NCBI GenBank assembly: GCA_016791445.1 | Contig: JAEUMP010000020.1 | Location: forward strand, 62,001 to 126,000 | Origin: Hyphomonadaceae bacterium | GTDB lineage: Bacteria; Pseudomonadota; Alphaproteobacteria; Caulobacterales; Aquidulcibacteraceae | DNA length: 64,000 bases | Reading direction: 5' to 3' | Part shown: positions 9,398-18,431 of the stretch, one piece after another | How the letters are laid out: every line of letters begins with the position of its first letter | How positions within the stretch are numbered: position 1 is the first letter of the stretch | Program-made: the position numbers and the translations under genes | The notes under the pieces: model-generated | Told to the model about the DNA's origin: nothing | Database searches by the model: none | Seen by the model: only the letters and a program-made list of their open reading frames with translations

Positions 9398-9541
9398 CGT
9401 CATTCCGGACGCGCCGCAGGCGCGATCCGGAATCCGGGAGACCGGGCGCACTTTTTGCCCGCACCTGCTCGCGGCTGAACCATCGGTCACGCTTGAACCC
9501 CTAGGTTCCGGGTTCGACCTTCGGTCGCCCCGGAATGACGG
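9398..9541. repeat. Palindromic intergenic repeat, full element (family B)
   Basis: Two hairpins face each other. The left (9402-9433) pairs ATTCCGGA with TCCGGAAT around an inner CGCGCC-GCA-GGCGCG stem. The right (9506-9535) pairs TTCCGG with CCGGAA around CGACC-TTC-GGTCG. Short flanks (CCGTCATTCCGG ... CCGGAATGACGG) are inverted copies, making a ~144-bp unit. A related copy with a different but still paired inner stem is at 15075. Such units are widespread in alphaproteobacterial intergenic DNA. Confidence 0.8.
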
Positions 9542-9605
9542 GACCATCGGTGAAAACCTTCCTCGGCGCTTCACACCTTCGTGCGCACCCTGCTAGATCG
9601 CCCGC

Positions 9606-10259
9606 ATGGGTGATCTCCCGATCTTCGCCGCCATCGCATCCGCCGCGCTCGGCTATCTGCTGGGATCCATTCCGTTCGGCCTCGTCATCACGAAGGCGGC
9701 GGGCCTCGGCGACATCCGCGAGATCGGCTCCGGCAATATCGGTGCGACGAATGTCCTGCGCACCGGCCGCAAGGACCTCGCGCTCGCGACCTTCCTGCTC
9801 GACAGCGGCAAGGCGGCGATCGCGCTTCTGCTCGCGAAGTTCATCTTTCCCACCGAAGGCGGCGAAGCGGGCTTCATCGCGGGGGGCGCGGCCTTTCTCG
9901 GACACTGTTTTCCGGTCTGGCTCAAGTTCAAGGGCGGCAAGGGCGTCGCGACCTTCTTCGGCGTGCTCTTCGCAGGCCTGCCGCTGATCGGCGCGGCATG
10001 CGCGGCGCTCTGGGTGCTGACGGCGCTTCTTTTCCGCATGTCGTCGCTCGGCGCGCTCGTGGCGGCGGCGGCGGCGCCGGTGCTCGCGTACTTCCTGCTG
10101 AACGGCCCCATCGCGATCGGATTCTGCGTGCTGCTCGCGGTGCTCATCTATATTCGCCACCACGCCAACATCTCTCGGATCCTTGCGGGGACGGAGCCGA
10201 AGATCGGCGCGAAGAAGGCGGCCGAAGAACCGAAAGTCCCCGAACCTACCGCGGAATGA
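9606..10259 (+). CDS. plsY: Glycerol-3-phosphate acyltransferase (acyl-phosphate dependent)
   Basis: 217 residues with about five membrane segments, slightly longer than the usual ~200 because of a charged C-terminal tail. PlsY transfers an acyl group from acyl-phosphate to glycerol 3-phosphate, the first step of phospholipid synthesis. All three family motifs are present: GSGNIGATNVLR after helix 1, KGGKGVATF in the second loop, and HHANISRILAGTEPK near the end. No clear ribosome site precedes the ATG. It overlaps dprA by the ATGA arrangement. Confidence 0.96.
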   Translation: MGDLPIFAAIASAALGYLLGSIPFGLVITKAAGLGDIREIGSGNIGATNVLRTGRKDLALATFLLDSGKAAIALLLAKFIFPTEGGEAGFIAGGAAFLGHCFPVWLKFKGGKGVATFFGVLFAGLPLIGAACAALWVLTALLFRMSSLGALVAAAAAPVLAYFLLNGPIAIGFCVLLAVLIYIRHHANISRILAGTEPKIGAKKAAEEPKVPEPTAE

Positions 10260-11371
10260 CCGCGCCGAAGCGTCGCCCGCTCGCCAAGCGCGAGCGGATT
10301 GCGTGGACGCGCCTCGCGCGCACGCCCGGCGTCGGCTCGCTCACCTTTCATCGCCTCGTCGCGCAATACGGCGGCGCGGATGCGGCGCTCGACGCGCTGC
10401 CGCACATTTCGAAACGCCGCCTCGTTCCGCCCTCCGCAGACGCCGTCGAAGCGGAGCTCACGGCGCTCGAAGAGATGGACGCGCGCCTCCTGGCGAGTTG
10501 CGAGCCCGACTATCCCGCGCTGCTCGCGCAGATCGATCCGTGCCCGCCGCTCATCGCCGTGCGCGGCGATGCAGCGCTCTTCAGAAAGCCGCTCGTCGCC
10601 ATCGTCGGCGCGCGTGAGGCGTCCGCCGCCGGGCAGAAACTCGCCGCGCAGTTCGCGCGCGACCTGGGCGAAATGGGGTTCGTGGTCGTGTCGGGGCTGG
10701 CGCGCGGCATCGATGCGCGCGTGCATGAAGCGACGCTGGAGACGGGAACAGTCGCCGTGCTCGCGGGCGGTCTCGACAGGCCCTATCCGCCGCAAAACCT
10801 CGATCTGCACGACGCCATCTGCATGCGCGGCGCCGTGATCGCGGAAGCGCCGCTCGGCTTTCAGGCCCGCGCGCGGGACTTTCCCCGCCGCAACCACATC
10901 ATCTCGGGCGTCTCGCTCGGCGTCGTCGTCATCGAAGCGGCGGAGCGCTCGGGCTCCCTCATCACCGCCCGCGCGGCGGGCGAACAGGGGCGCGAGGTCA
11001 TGGCCGTGCCCGGCTCCCCGCTCGATCCCCGCGCGCGCGGCTCGAACGCGCTGCTGAAACAGGGCGCGATCCTGGTGGAGTCCGCCGCCGATGTGGCCGA
11101 AGCCCTGAAGGCGACTCCGCTTTCCGTCCGGAGCCGCCCCCCGGCGCCGCTCTTCGATCGCGACGATGACGCCCGTCCCGGCGACGCCCTCGTCGAGGAG
11201 GTCGCCCGGCTCCTGTCGCCGACGCCGGTGCATGTGAACGATCTCGCCCGCCTCGTCGGCGCGCCGGCGGGCGTGGTGGCGGGGGCCGTCACCGAACTCG
11301 AAATGATGGGGCGGGCCGCGACGCTGCCCGGCGGCTATGCGGCGTCCCCCGGCGCGGCGTTCGGCAGCTGA
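10256..11371 (+). CDS. dprA: DNA-protecting/processing protein DprA (Smf)
   Basis: 371 residues. A helix-hairpin-like N-terminal domain (TRLARTPGVGSLTFHRL) precedes the Rossmann-like DprA core, recognised by VAIVGAREAS, VVSGLARGIDARVHEATL and GGLDRPYPPQN. A C-terminal winged-helix segment ends the protein (LLSPTPVHVNDLARLVG). DprA loads RecA onto single-stranded DNA taken up during transformation. The ATG at 10256 overlaps the plsY stop (ATGA). A longer open frame upstream is only the plsY shadow. No other competence gene is in the window. Confidence 0.95.
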   Translation: MTAPKRRPLAKRERIAWTRLARTPGVGSLTFHRLVAQYGGADAALDALPHISKRRLVPPSADAVEAELTALEEMDARLLASCEPDYPALLAQIDPCPPLIAVRGDAALFRKPLVAIVGAREASAAGQKLAAQFARDLGEMGFVVVSGLARGIDARVHEATLETGTVAVLAGGLDRPYPPQNLDLHDAICMRGAVIAEAPLGFQARARDFPRRNHIISGVSLGVVVIEAAERSGSLITARAAGEQGREVMAVPGSPLDPRARGSNALLKQGAILVESAADVAEALKATPLSVRSRPPAPLFDRDDDARPGDALVEEVARLLSPTPVHVNDLARLVGAPAGVVAGAVTELEMMGRAATLPGGYAASPGAAFGS

Positions 11372-11541
11372 CGCAGGGCTTCGGCCGCTTCGCGAAACTT
11401 CTGCGCCGCCCGGCTCGCCCCCGCCTGATCGCAAATTCCCGCGAGCTCGCCGGCCATGGCCTCGGCATACTCGAACACGTCCTTGGGGGAGGGCCCGCCC
11501 GCGCCGGCTTCAATGTCGCGCACCACAACCATGGCGTGCAT
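11335..11541 (-). CDS. Hypothetical small acidic/helical protein (68 aa), overlaps dprA end
   Basis: An ORF antisense to the last 37 bases of dprA. It begins MHAMVVVRDIEAGAGG and continues as an alanine-rich helix (VFEYAEAMAGELAGICDQAG). It has two possible ATGs (11541 and 11532), with a weak GGGAGAAAGGG upstream. It is soluble and has no signal peptide. No family recognised. The pattern of hydrophobic residues looks like a real helical protein, but in DNA this GC-rich spurious frames are common. Confidence 0.45.
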   Translation of the reverse strand: MHAMVVVRDIEAGAGGPSPKDVFEYAEAMAGELAGICDQAGASRAAQKFREAAEALRQLPNAAPGDAA

Positions 11542-11662
11542 ACATAGCCCTTTCTCCCGTCAGGGGAAGAGGCGCGGTTGACTTCTTAATCCTTGGCGCC
11601 CAATTTCCCGCCCCGCTCGGCAGGGCCCGCCCCGGCGTCCGCCGCCAAGGAACACTCCGCTC

Positions 11663-14344
11663 ATGAACGTTGTCGTGGTCGAGTCGCCCGCCAAGGCGAA
11701 GACGATCAACAAATATCTCGGTCGCGACTACACGGTGCTGGCCAGCTACGGCCACGTCCGCGACCTCGTGGGCAAGGACGGCGCGGTGCGCCCGGACGAG
11801 GACTTCGCCCTCGACTGGGAGATGGACGCCAAGGGGTCCAAGCATGTGCGCGACATCGCGCAGGCGCTCGCCAAGGCCGACAGCCTCATCCTCGCCACCG
11901 ACCCCGACCGCGAAGGCGAAGCCATCTCCTGGCACGTTCTGGAGGCGCTCGGCCCCAAGAAGCTGAAGGGCAAGAACGTCAGCCGGGTGACGTTCAACGC
12001 CATCACCAAGGACGCCGTCCTCAAGGCCATGGCGGCGCCCCGCCAGGTCGACATGGAGCTGGTGGACGCCTACCTCGCGCGCCGCGTCCTCGATTATCTC
12101 GTGGGCTTCTCCCTCTCGCCGATCCTCTGGCGCAAGCTGCCGGGCGCGCGCTCGGCCGGCCGCGTCCAATCGGTGGCGCTGCGCCTCGTCGTCGAGCGCG
12201 AAGTCGAGATCGAGAAGTTCAAGCCGCAGGAATACTGGTCGGTCGACGCGGTGCTGAAGACGGCCGGCGGCGGCGAGCTGCCGGCGCGGCTTTCCATGCA
12301 TGACGGCGTGAAGCTGAAGCGCCTCGACATCGGCGACAAGGGCACGGCGGACGCCGCCCTCGCGGCGGTGAAGAGCGGCAAGTTCTCAGTCGCGGACGTC
12401 GAAGCGAAGCCGGTGAAGCGCAATCCGCCGCCGCCCTTCATGACCTCCACGCTGCAGCAGGAAGCGGCGCGCAAGCTCGGCTTCTCCGCCACGCGCACCA
12501 TGCAGGCAGCCCAGCGTCTCTATGAAGGCGTCGACATCGGCGGCGAGACTGTCGGTCTCATCACGTACATGCGGACCGACGGCGTGCAGATGGACGAAGC
12601 CGCGATCCACCAGCTGCGCGCCACCATTGGCCGCGAATTCGGAGACAAGTACGTCCCCGACGCGCCGCGCCGCTACCAGACCAAGGCCAAGAACGCGCAA
12701 GAAGCGCACGAGGCCATCCGCCCCACCGACGCCAACCGCAAGCCGGAGTCCCTGCGGCTCGATGGCGACATGAAGCGGCTCTATGAACTTGTGTGGAAAC
12801 GCACCATCGCCTCGCAGATGGAAGCGGCGACGCTCGAACGCACCACCATCGACTTCGCCGAACCCGGCAGGAAGACCGAACTGCGCGCCACCGGCCAGGT
12901 CGTCCTCTTCGACGGCTTCCTCGCGCTCTACCAGGAAGGCCAGGACGATGCGGCCGAGGATGACGAAAACCGCCGTCTGCCGCGCGTGACGAAGGGCGAG
13001 GCCGTCACCGTCAAGGAAGCGAAGGCCGACCAGCACTTCACCGAACCGCCGCCGCGCTATTCCGAAGCAAGCCTCGTGAAGAAGCTCGAAGAGCTCGGCA
13101 TCGGGCGTCCGTCGACCTATGCGTCGATCCTCGAAAAGCTGCGCGAGCGCAACTACGTCCGCGAGGACAAGAAGCGCTTCATCCCGGACGATCGCGGCCG
13201 CGTCGTCACGGCGTTCCTCGAAAACTTCTTCAAGCGCTACGTCGAATACGATTTCACCGCGGGCCTCGAAGACAAGCTCGATCTCGTCTCGGCGGGCGAT
13301 CTCGCGTGGAAGACGCTGATGCGCGAATTCTGGACGGATTTCTCGAGCGCCATCGGCGACATCGCGGAACTGCGCATCACCAATGTGATTGACGCGCTGA
13401 ACGAGAGCCTCGGGCCGCACATCTTCCCGCCGCGCGAGGACGGGACCGATCCGCGCGAATGCCCGCTCTGCAAGAAGGGTCAGCTTTCGATCCGCCTCGG
13501 CAAGAACGGCGCGTTCATCGGCTGCTCGAACTACAATGGCGAACCGCCCTGCAAGTTCACCCGCGCGCTCGCGCCAAATGGCGACGACAGCGGCGCGCTG
13601 ACGCCGGACGGCAAGGTGCTGGGCGTCGATCCCGCCACGGGCCAGGACGTCACCATCCGCAGCGGCCGCTTCGGCCCGTATCTGCAGCTCGGCGACGGCG
13701 ACAAGCCCAAGCGCGCGAGCATTCCGAAAGGCTGGGATCCGGCGACGCTGGATTTCGAACGCGCGCTGAAACTCATCGGCCTGCCGCGCGAAGTCGGCGC
13801 GCACCCGGAAGACGGCGAGATGATCGTCTCCAATATCGGTCGCTACGGGCCCTACATCCAGAAGGGCGGAACCTATGTGAACCTGCCGGGCGTGGACGAT
13901 GTCTTCGAGATCGGCCTCAACCGCGCGGTGCAGCTCATCGCCGATAAAAAAGCCGGGGGCGGACGTTTTCAGCGTGGGCCAGCGGCGCCGCCGATCGCCG
14001 AACTCGGCGACAGCCCCGTGACCGGCAAGAAGGTCGTCGTGAAGGAAGGCCGCTACGGCCCCTACATCACCGACGGCGAAACCAACGCCAACGTGCCGAA
14101 AGGCGCCGATCCGAAAACCGTGACCTTCGACGAAGCGCTCCTCGCGCTCGCCACGCGCGCGGCGATGGGCGGCGGCAAGAAGAAGAAACCCGCAAAGGCC
14201 GCGAAGAAAGCCGCCGAGCCGAAGGAAAAGGCGCCCGCGAAGACAGCGGCGCCGAAAAAGGCCGCGGCGAAGAAGAAGGCCCCTGCCAAGAAATCGGCGG
14301 CGAAAAAAGCGCCCGCGAAAAAGACGGCGAGCAAGAAGGCCTGA
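11663..14344 (+). CDS. topA: DNA topoisomerase I
   Basis: 893 residues. The Toprim domain is at the N terminus (ESPAKAKTI and acidic DPDREGEA at about 81-87). The type IA core carries active-site Tyr302 (LITYMRTDG). One C4 zinc ribbon follows (CPLC ... GCSN). Three short 'GRxGPY' topoisomerase C repeats come next (FGPYLQLGD, YGPYIQKGG, YGPYITDGE). The last ~55 residues are almost only lysine, alanine and proline, a histone-H1-like tail that probably adds nonspecific DNA affinity. It relaxes negative supercoils. It is transcribed alone, with a palindromic repeat right after the stop. Confidence 0.97.
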   Translation: MNVVVVESPAKAKTINKYLGRDYTVLASYGHVRDLVGKDGAVRPDEDFALDWEMDAKGSKHVRDIAQALAKADSLILATDPDREGEAISWHVLEALGPKKLKGKNVSRVTFNAITKDAVLKAMAAPRQVDMELVDAYLARRVLDYLVGFSLSPILWRKLPGARSAGRVQSVALRLVVEREVEIEKFKPQEYWSVDAVLKTAGGGELPARLSMHDGVKLKRLDIGDKGTADAALAAVKSGKFSVADVEAKPVKRNPPPPFMTSTLQQEAARKLGFSATRTMQAAQRLYEGVDIGGETVGLITYMRTDGVQMDEAAIHQLRATIGREFGDKYVPDAPRRYQTKAKNAQEAHEAIRPTDANRKPESLRLDGDMKRLYELVWKRTIASQMEAATLERTTIDFAEPGRKTELRATGQVVLFDGFLALYQEGQDDAAEDDENRRLPRVTKGEAVTVKEAKADQHFTEPPPRYSEASLVKKLEELGIGRPSTYASILEKLRERNYVREDKKRFIPDDRGRVVTAFLENFFKRYVEYDFTAGLEDKLDLVSAGDLAWKTLMREFWTDFSSAIGDIAELRITNVIDALNESLGPHIFPPREDGTDPRECPLCKKGQLSIRLGKNGAFIGCSNYNGEPPCKFTRALAPNGDDSGALTPDGKVLGVDPATGQDVTIRSGRFGPYLQLGDGDKPKRASIPKGWDPATLDFERALKLIGLPREVGAHPEDGEMIVSNIGRYGPYIQKGGTYVNLPGVDDVFEIGLNRAVQLIADKKAGGGRFQRGPAAPPIAELGDSPVTGKKVVVKEGRYGPYITDGETNANVPKGADPKTVTFDEALLALATRAAMGGGKKKKPAKAAKKAAEPKEKAPAKTAAPKKAAAKKKAPAKKSAAKKAPAKKTASKKA

Positions 14345-14359
14345 AGTGGAATGCCTGTC

Positions 14360-14410
14360 CCTTCTCCCCGTGCGCGGGGAGAAGGCAGCCCGAAGGGCCG
14401 GATGAGGGGC
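14360..14410 (+). repeat. Palindromic intergenic repeat (family A), single copy
   Basis: Same design as the pair at 1020-1169. An 11-bp hairpin, CCTTCTCCCCG/CGGGGAGAAGG, is followed by a small GCCC-GAA-GGGC hairpin and CGGATGAGGGG. It starts 16 bases after the topA stop and may serve as its transcription end, though no T-run follows. Confidence 0.8.
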
Positions 14411-14469
14411 GCGTCAGCGTCTTCGATTGGCCCAATTCGGACATTCGAGGTTCATGCTAATGGAGACCC

Positions 14470-15036
14470 ATGGCTAAGAGCACCTCACCGGGACAGCGCG
14501 TTCTTCTGGAACTGGAGCCGATAGCGCGTGCAGCGGCGAAGGACGCTATTCAAGTCGAGACCGCGAAACTCAGTCAGTGGCAGCAAGATCACGTAGTTTT
14601 TGGCGCCAACCTGGGCGAGCGGTGGGCTGTCTTCGAATGGTATGTGCCGGGTGAACGGCAGCGAGACGCACGCGTGATTGTTAAAGCCACCGTAGATCGG
14701 CGAACCAAAGAGGCGATAATCGAAACGCACCCGGCAACAGCGGTGTGGCCGAAAAGAACGCTGTCCCTCATCGGCTATTCGGTTGTCGCGCCTGTCATTG
14801 GAGCGGCGTGCTTCGTTTTGCTTGCGGCTTTACTCGACTTATGGAGGTACGAGAGCTGGCCTCCGGTAGATCGCCTGCAAACGGTCGCATGGTTTGCGTG
14901 GCCAATGATGCAAATTATGGTGCTCATTTTCCTCTATCAGGCCGTGTCGTCGGTGGCCACGAGGTTGCCGGACGGAAAGCTGCTGGCGGTCAATCGCGCA
15001 TGGCGAAAGAAGCGCGCGCCCCGCGAAGCGAGCTAG
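14470..15036 (+). CDS. Hypothetical protein with two membrane segments (188 aa)
   Basis: The first ~95 residues are soluble and contain GERWAVFEWYVPGERQ and IVKATVDRRTKEAI, perhaps a small beta-rich domain. Two hydrophobic stretches follow (about residues 100-122 and 138-160), then a basic tail ending KKRAPREAS. The base composition is visibly less GC-rich than the flanking housekeeping genes. The gene lies between a family A repeat (14360) and a family B repeat (15075), so it may be a recent arrival. No family recognised. The reading frame itself looks genuine, with a consistent hydrophobic pattern. Confidence 0.65.
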   Translation: MAKSTSPGQRVLLELEPIARAAAKDAIQVETAKLSQWQQDHVVFGANLGERWAVFEWYVPGERQRDARVIVKATVDRRTKEAIIETHPATAVWPKRTLSLIGYSVVAPVIGAACFVLLAALLDLWRYESWPPVDRLQTVAWFAWPMMQIMVLIFLYQAVSSVATRLPDGKLLAVNRAWRKKRAPREAS

Positions 15037-15074
15037 CACAGAGCGTCCGTTCTCGGCGAAAACCTGACTCCGTC

Positions 15075-15175
15075 ATTCCGGACAACGCGCAGCGTTGATC
15101 CGGAACCCAGGGGACTTGGCTGAGACGTCTCGCTTGCACGCCCGGGCTCCGGGTTCGGCCGCCGGCCGCCACGTT
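15075..15175. repeat. Palindromic intergenic repeat (family B), degenerate right half
   Basis: The left hairpin (15075-15105) pairs ATTCCGGA with TCCGGAA around CAACGC-GCA-GCGTTG. Compared with the 9402 copy the outer stem is the same, but the inner stem has changed on both sides so that pairing is kept. The right half (GGCTCCGGGTTCGG and following) is recognisable but decayed. With the promoter candidate at 15257 it accounts for most of the 394-base gap before rnr. I see nothing else there. Confidence 0.7.
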
Positions 15176-15256
15176 TGCCCACGCTCCACCGGCGACCAGT
15201 CCCGCTGATCGGGGGCGGGCGACGGCTTTCCGGCGCTGCTCACGTCTGGGAGATTT

Positions 15257-15287
15257 TTGTCCGCTTCTCGGCGTTTCGTGCTATAAG
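15257..15287 (+). promoter_or_regulatory. Candidate sigma-70-type promoter for rnr
   Basis: TTGTCC and TATAAG are separated by 19 bases in an otherwise very GC-rich gap. The predicted transcript would carry a leader of about 135 bases before the ATG at 15431. The long spacer keeps this tentative. Confidence 0.35.
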
Positions 15288-15430
15288 CCGTACCGACGAG
15301 CGGTCCGGCCCCCACCCAGCGCCAGAAATGCGCGAAGTTGGAAACGATCGAAAAGATCGAAACCGCCCCCGGCTCCCGAAAATTCTCCCACATTCCCCCG
15401 CGCGCCGAATGCGCGCATGAACGAAACGAC

Positions 15431-17758
15431 ATGCCCAAGAAATCGAACCCCGACCTCAAGCGCCCGCCGCTGACCCGCGAGGTCGTCCTCGCCGCGATCA
15501 ACCGCATCGGCGGCGCCGCCTCCAAACAGGACCTCGCCCGCGCCCTGGACGTGCGCGGCGACGAACGCACCGACCTCCGCGGGATCCTGAAACAGCTCGA
15601 AGCCGAAGGCGCCCTCGGGCGCACGGGCAAGCGGGCCTTCGCCTCCGCCACCGCGCTGCCCGACAGCGGCATCATGGACGTCATCGACCGCGACACAGAC
15701 GGCGAACTCCTCGGCCGCATGCGCGGCAAGGACGGCCTCTTCGGCCCCACCGTGCGCCTGGCCCCCGGTACGGCGCGCGGCGGCAAGGCCGGCGAAAGCG
15801 CCGTCGGCGTCGGCGACCGCGTGCTCGTGCGCATCGTCCGCGACGACGAAGGCCCGGTGGCGCGCGTCACCAAGAAGCTCGGCCAGAGCGCGCACCGTAT
15901 CCTCGGCGTCTATCGCGCCGAGGGCCGCGGCCGCGGCGGCGGGCGTGTGGAGCCTGCGGACCGCAAGGCGCGCCACGATCTGATGATCCTGCCGGAGCAT
16001 GTCTTCGGCGCGGAGGACGGCGATCTCGTGCTCGTCGAACTCGCGGTGGGCGGACGCCCGCACGGCCCCAAGCGCGGCGTGATCAAGGAAGTCGTCGGGC
16101 GTCTCGACGATCCGCGCGCGGCATCGATCCTCGCCATCCATTCGCACGGCATTCCGATGGGCTTCTCCGACGAGGAGGAAGCGCAGGCGCGCGCCGCGAG
16201 GAAGCCCACGCTCCACGGCCGCACGGATCTGCGCCACCTGCCGCTCATCACCATCGACCCGGAGGATGCGCGCGATCACGACGACGCGGTGTTCGCGCAG
16301 GCCGACGACGATCCGAAGAACGCCGGCGGCTGGCGCGTCTGGGTGGCGATCGCGGACGTCGCCGCCTACGTCACGCCCGGCTCGCCGCTCGATCGCGGCG
16401 CGCTGAAGCGCGGCAATTCCACCTACTTCCCCGACCGTGTCGCGCCGATGCTGCCGGAGACTTTGTCGGCGGATCTCTGCTCGCTGCGCGAGAACGAGGA
16501 ACGCGCCTGCCTCGCGGTGGAATCGGTCTTCGACAAGAACGGCCAGAAGAAGTCGCACCGCTTCGTGCGCGGCTTGATGAAGTCCGCCGCGAAACTCTCC
16601 TACGCGGAAGCGCAGGCCGCCTTCGACGGCAATCCGGGGCCCAAGGCCGCGCCGCTGATGGGCCAGATCCTGAAGCCGCTCTGGGACGCCTATCAGTGCA
16701 TGAAGATCGGCCGCGAGAAGCGCTCGCCGCTCGAGATTCAATCGTCCGAACACCGCATCACCTTCGGCCCCGACGGGCGCGTGAACGGCGTGCGCAAGCG
16801 CGAGACGCTGGAAGCCAACAAGCTCATCGAAGAGATGATGGTCATGGCGAACGTCTGCGCGGCGGAGACGCTTGAAGCCAAGCGCACGCCGCTGCTCTAT
16901 CGCGTACACGACAAGCCCTCAGATGCGAAGATCGCCGCGCTTACGGACTTTCTCTCCACCGTCGATCTCAACTGGGCGCAAGGCCAAGTCGTTCTGCCGG
17001 CGCGCTTCAACCGCCTGCTCCAGCTTTCGGCGCAGACCGAGCACGCCGCCATCGTCAACGAAGTCGTGCTTCGCACGCAGGCGCAGGCGGTCTATTCGCC
17101 GGACAATATCGGCCACTTCGGCCTCAATCTCGGCCGCTATGCACACTTCACCTCGCCGATCCGCCGCTATGCGGATGTGATCGTCCATCGCGGCCTGATC
17201 CGCGCCCTCGGGTTCGGCAAGGACGGCCTCACGCCCGACGAGGAAGGCCGACTCGATGAGATCGCCGAACACATCACCATGTGCGAGCGCCGCTCCATGG
17301 CGGCGGAACGCGAAGCGACGGAGCGCTACATCGCCGCCTTCCTCGCGGATCGCGTCGGCGCGACTTTTGAGGGCCGCATTTCCGGCGTCACGCGCTTCGG
17401 GCTTTTCGTGAAGCTCATCGAAACGAACGCCGATGGCCTTGTGCCGATCTCCTCGCTCGACGAGCGCTATTTCCATGACGAAGGCGCGCACGCGCTCGTC
17501 GGCGAACGCAGCGGCCGGCAATACAAGCTCGGCCAGAAAGTCGAGGTGCGCCTGGAAGACGCCGTGCCGGTGTCAGGCGGGCTTCTCTTCGCGATGCTGA
17601 GCGATCCGGAGGCCGCCGTCCCCGGAGCCAAACGTCGTCCCGCGTCAGGCCGCGCCCCCTTCGCACACGCACCGAGCCGCGGCGGGCCGAAGCCCAAGCA
17701 TGCGGGCGTGAAAAACGTCGCGGAGCGGAAGAACGCGAAGAAGAAAACGAAGCGCTGA
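15431..17758 (+). CDS. rnr: Ribonuclease R
   Basis: 775 residues. An N-terminal winged helix (PPLTREVVLAAINRIGG) precedes cold-shock-like RNA-binding domains. The RNB catalytic domain carries the metal-binding aspartates in IDPEDARDHDDAV (about residue 275). A C-terminal S1 domain (GRISGVTRFGLFVKLIETNA) and a lysine/arginine-rich tail (RKNAKKKTKR) follow. It degrades structured RNA 3' to 5'. I chose ATG 15431, where the conserved region starts. An in-frame TTG at 15338 would add 31 unconserved-looking residues. No strong ribosome site is seen at either. The closest upstream gene on the strand is unrelated. Confidence 0.95.
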   Translation: MPKKSNPDLKRPPLTREVVLAAINRIGGAASKQDLARALDVRGDERTDLRGILKQLEAEGALGRTGKRAFASATALPDSGIMDVIDRDTDGELLGRMRGKDGLFGPTVRLAPGTARGGKAGESAVGVGDRVLVRIVRDDEGPVARVTKKLGQSAHRILGVYRAEGRGRGGGRVEPADRKARHDLMILPEHVFGAEDGDLVLVELAVGGRPHGPKRGVIKEVVGRLDDPRAASILAIHSHGIPMGFSDEEEAQARAARKPTLHGRTDLRHLPLITIDPEDARDHDDAVFAQADDDPKNAGGWRVWVAIADVAAYVTPGSPLDRGALKRGNSTYFPDRVAPMLPETLSADLCSLRENEERACLAVESVFDKNGQKKSHRFVRGLMKSAAKLSYAEAQAAFDGNPGPKAAPLMGQILKPLWDAYQCMKIGREKRSPLEIQSSEHRITFGPDGRVNGVRKRETLEANKLIEEMMVMANVCAAETLEAKRTPLLYRVHDKPSDAKIAALTDFLSTVDLNWAQGQVVLPARFNRLLQLSAQTEHAAIVNEVVLRTQAQAVYSPDNIGHFGLNLGRYAHFTSPIRRYADVIVHRGLIRALGFGKDGLTPDEEGRLDEIAEHITMCERRSMAAEREATERYIAAFLADRVGATFEGRISGVTRFGLFVKLIETNADGLVPISSLDERYFHDEGAHALVGERSGRQYKLGQKVEVRLEDAVPVSGGLLFAMLSDPEAAVPGAKRRPASGRAPFAHAPSRGGPKPKHAGVKNVAERKNAKKKTKR

Positions 17759-17765
17759 AAACGAG

Positions 17766-17793
17766 AAAGCCCCGCGCGCTGCACGGGGCCTTC
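17766..17793. terminator. Hairpin between convergent rnr and lipoprotein gene
   Basis: GCCCCG pairs with CGGGGC around a 9-base loop, eight bases after the rnr stop codon. The flanks are AAA on the left and CCTTC on the right, so the U-run is poor. It could act for either direction. Confidence 0.5.
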
Positions 17794-17813
17794 AGGTTGC
17801 CGAAGCGGGGGCG

Positions 17814-18326
17814 TCAGGCGACCGGCACCCAGCCGCCGCCGTTGTTGCAGTAGGTTTCCGTCGGCAACGCCTGCACGCCTTCATTGTTGACGTTCAGCGT
17901 GGCGTTGATCGACCGGCAGTTCGGTTGACCGGGCGTGAATTGCGGGCGCTGGACCGAGAGCACATAAGTGCGTCCCGCCGTGCTGACCCAGTTCATGCCC
18001 ACCGGCGCATTGTTCTGCAGCGCGTTCTGATAGGCCCCTTCGATACGCGCCTGCTGCTGGTTGTCGAGATACTTGCACACGCCGAAGGTCGCTGCGCCGC
18101 CGACCGCCGCGCCGATCGCGGCGTTCTCGCCGCGATTGTTCTCCGAACCCGCCACCGCGCCCGCCACCGCACCGACGCCGGCGCCAATCAGCGCATTGCG
18201 CATGCACGACGAAAGCCGCGTGCCGCCGGTATTGCCGTAGCCGCCGCCATATCCGCCGCCGGTCGTTTCGCAAGCCGCGACGCCGAGCGCCATGACCGCC
18301 GCCAGCGCGATGAATTTGCTACGCAT
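17814..18326 (-). CDS. Outer-membrane lipoprotein with glycine-zipper segment
   Basis: 170 residues. The signal peptide FIALAAVMALGVAAC ends in a lipobox with Cys21, followed by a glycine/tyrosine-rich stretch. A glycine-zipper helix pair follows (LIGAGVGAVAGAVAGS and AAIGAAVGGAATFG) of the kind seen in SlyB/Rick_17kDa-type surface antigens. The C-terminal ~80 residues (GRTYVLSVQRPQF, CRSINATLNVNN) form a beta-rich domain. I used ATG 18326, preceded by GAGGAGGG, rather than the longer frame. It is probably anchored in the outer membrane and transcribed on its own. Confidence 0.85.
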   Translation of the reverse strand: MRSKFIALAAVMALGVAACETTGGGYGGGYGNTGGTRLSSCMRNALIGAGVGAVAGAVAGSENNRGENAAIGAAVGGAATFGVCKYLDNQQQARIEGAYQNALQNNAPVGMNWVSTAGRTYVLSVQRPQFTPGQPNCRSINATLNVNNEGVQALPTETYCNNGGGWVPVA

Positions 18327-18431
18327 GAAGCCCTCCTCAAGACTGATCACATGGGTACGAAACACCAAGCATTCGGGATCAACGCATGAAATGTGGGAAA
18401 GGTTGCGACGCGGCGCGACTTTCCCGCACCG

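Noticed and set aside
12386-13804. 472-codon minus-strand frame inside topA
   Set aside because: It is antisense to the conserved topoisomerase core. No ribosome site and no domain.
14165-14341. Lysine/alanine repeat-like DNA at the end of topA
   Set aside because: It is in frame with topA and matches known basic C-terminal tails of topoisomerase I; not a separate element.
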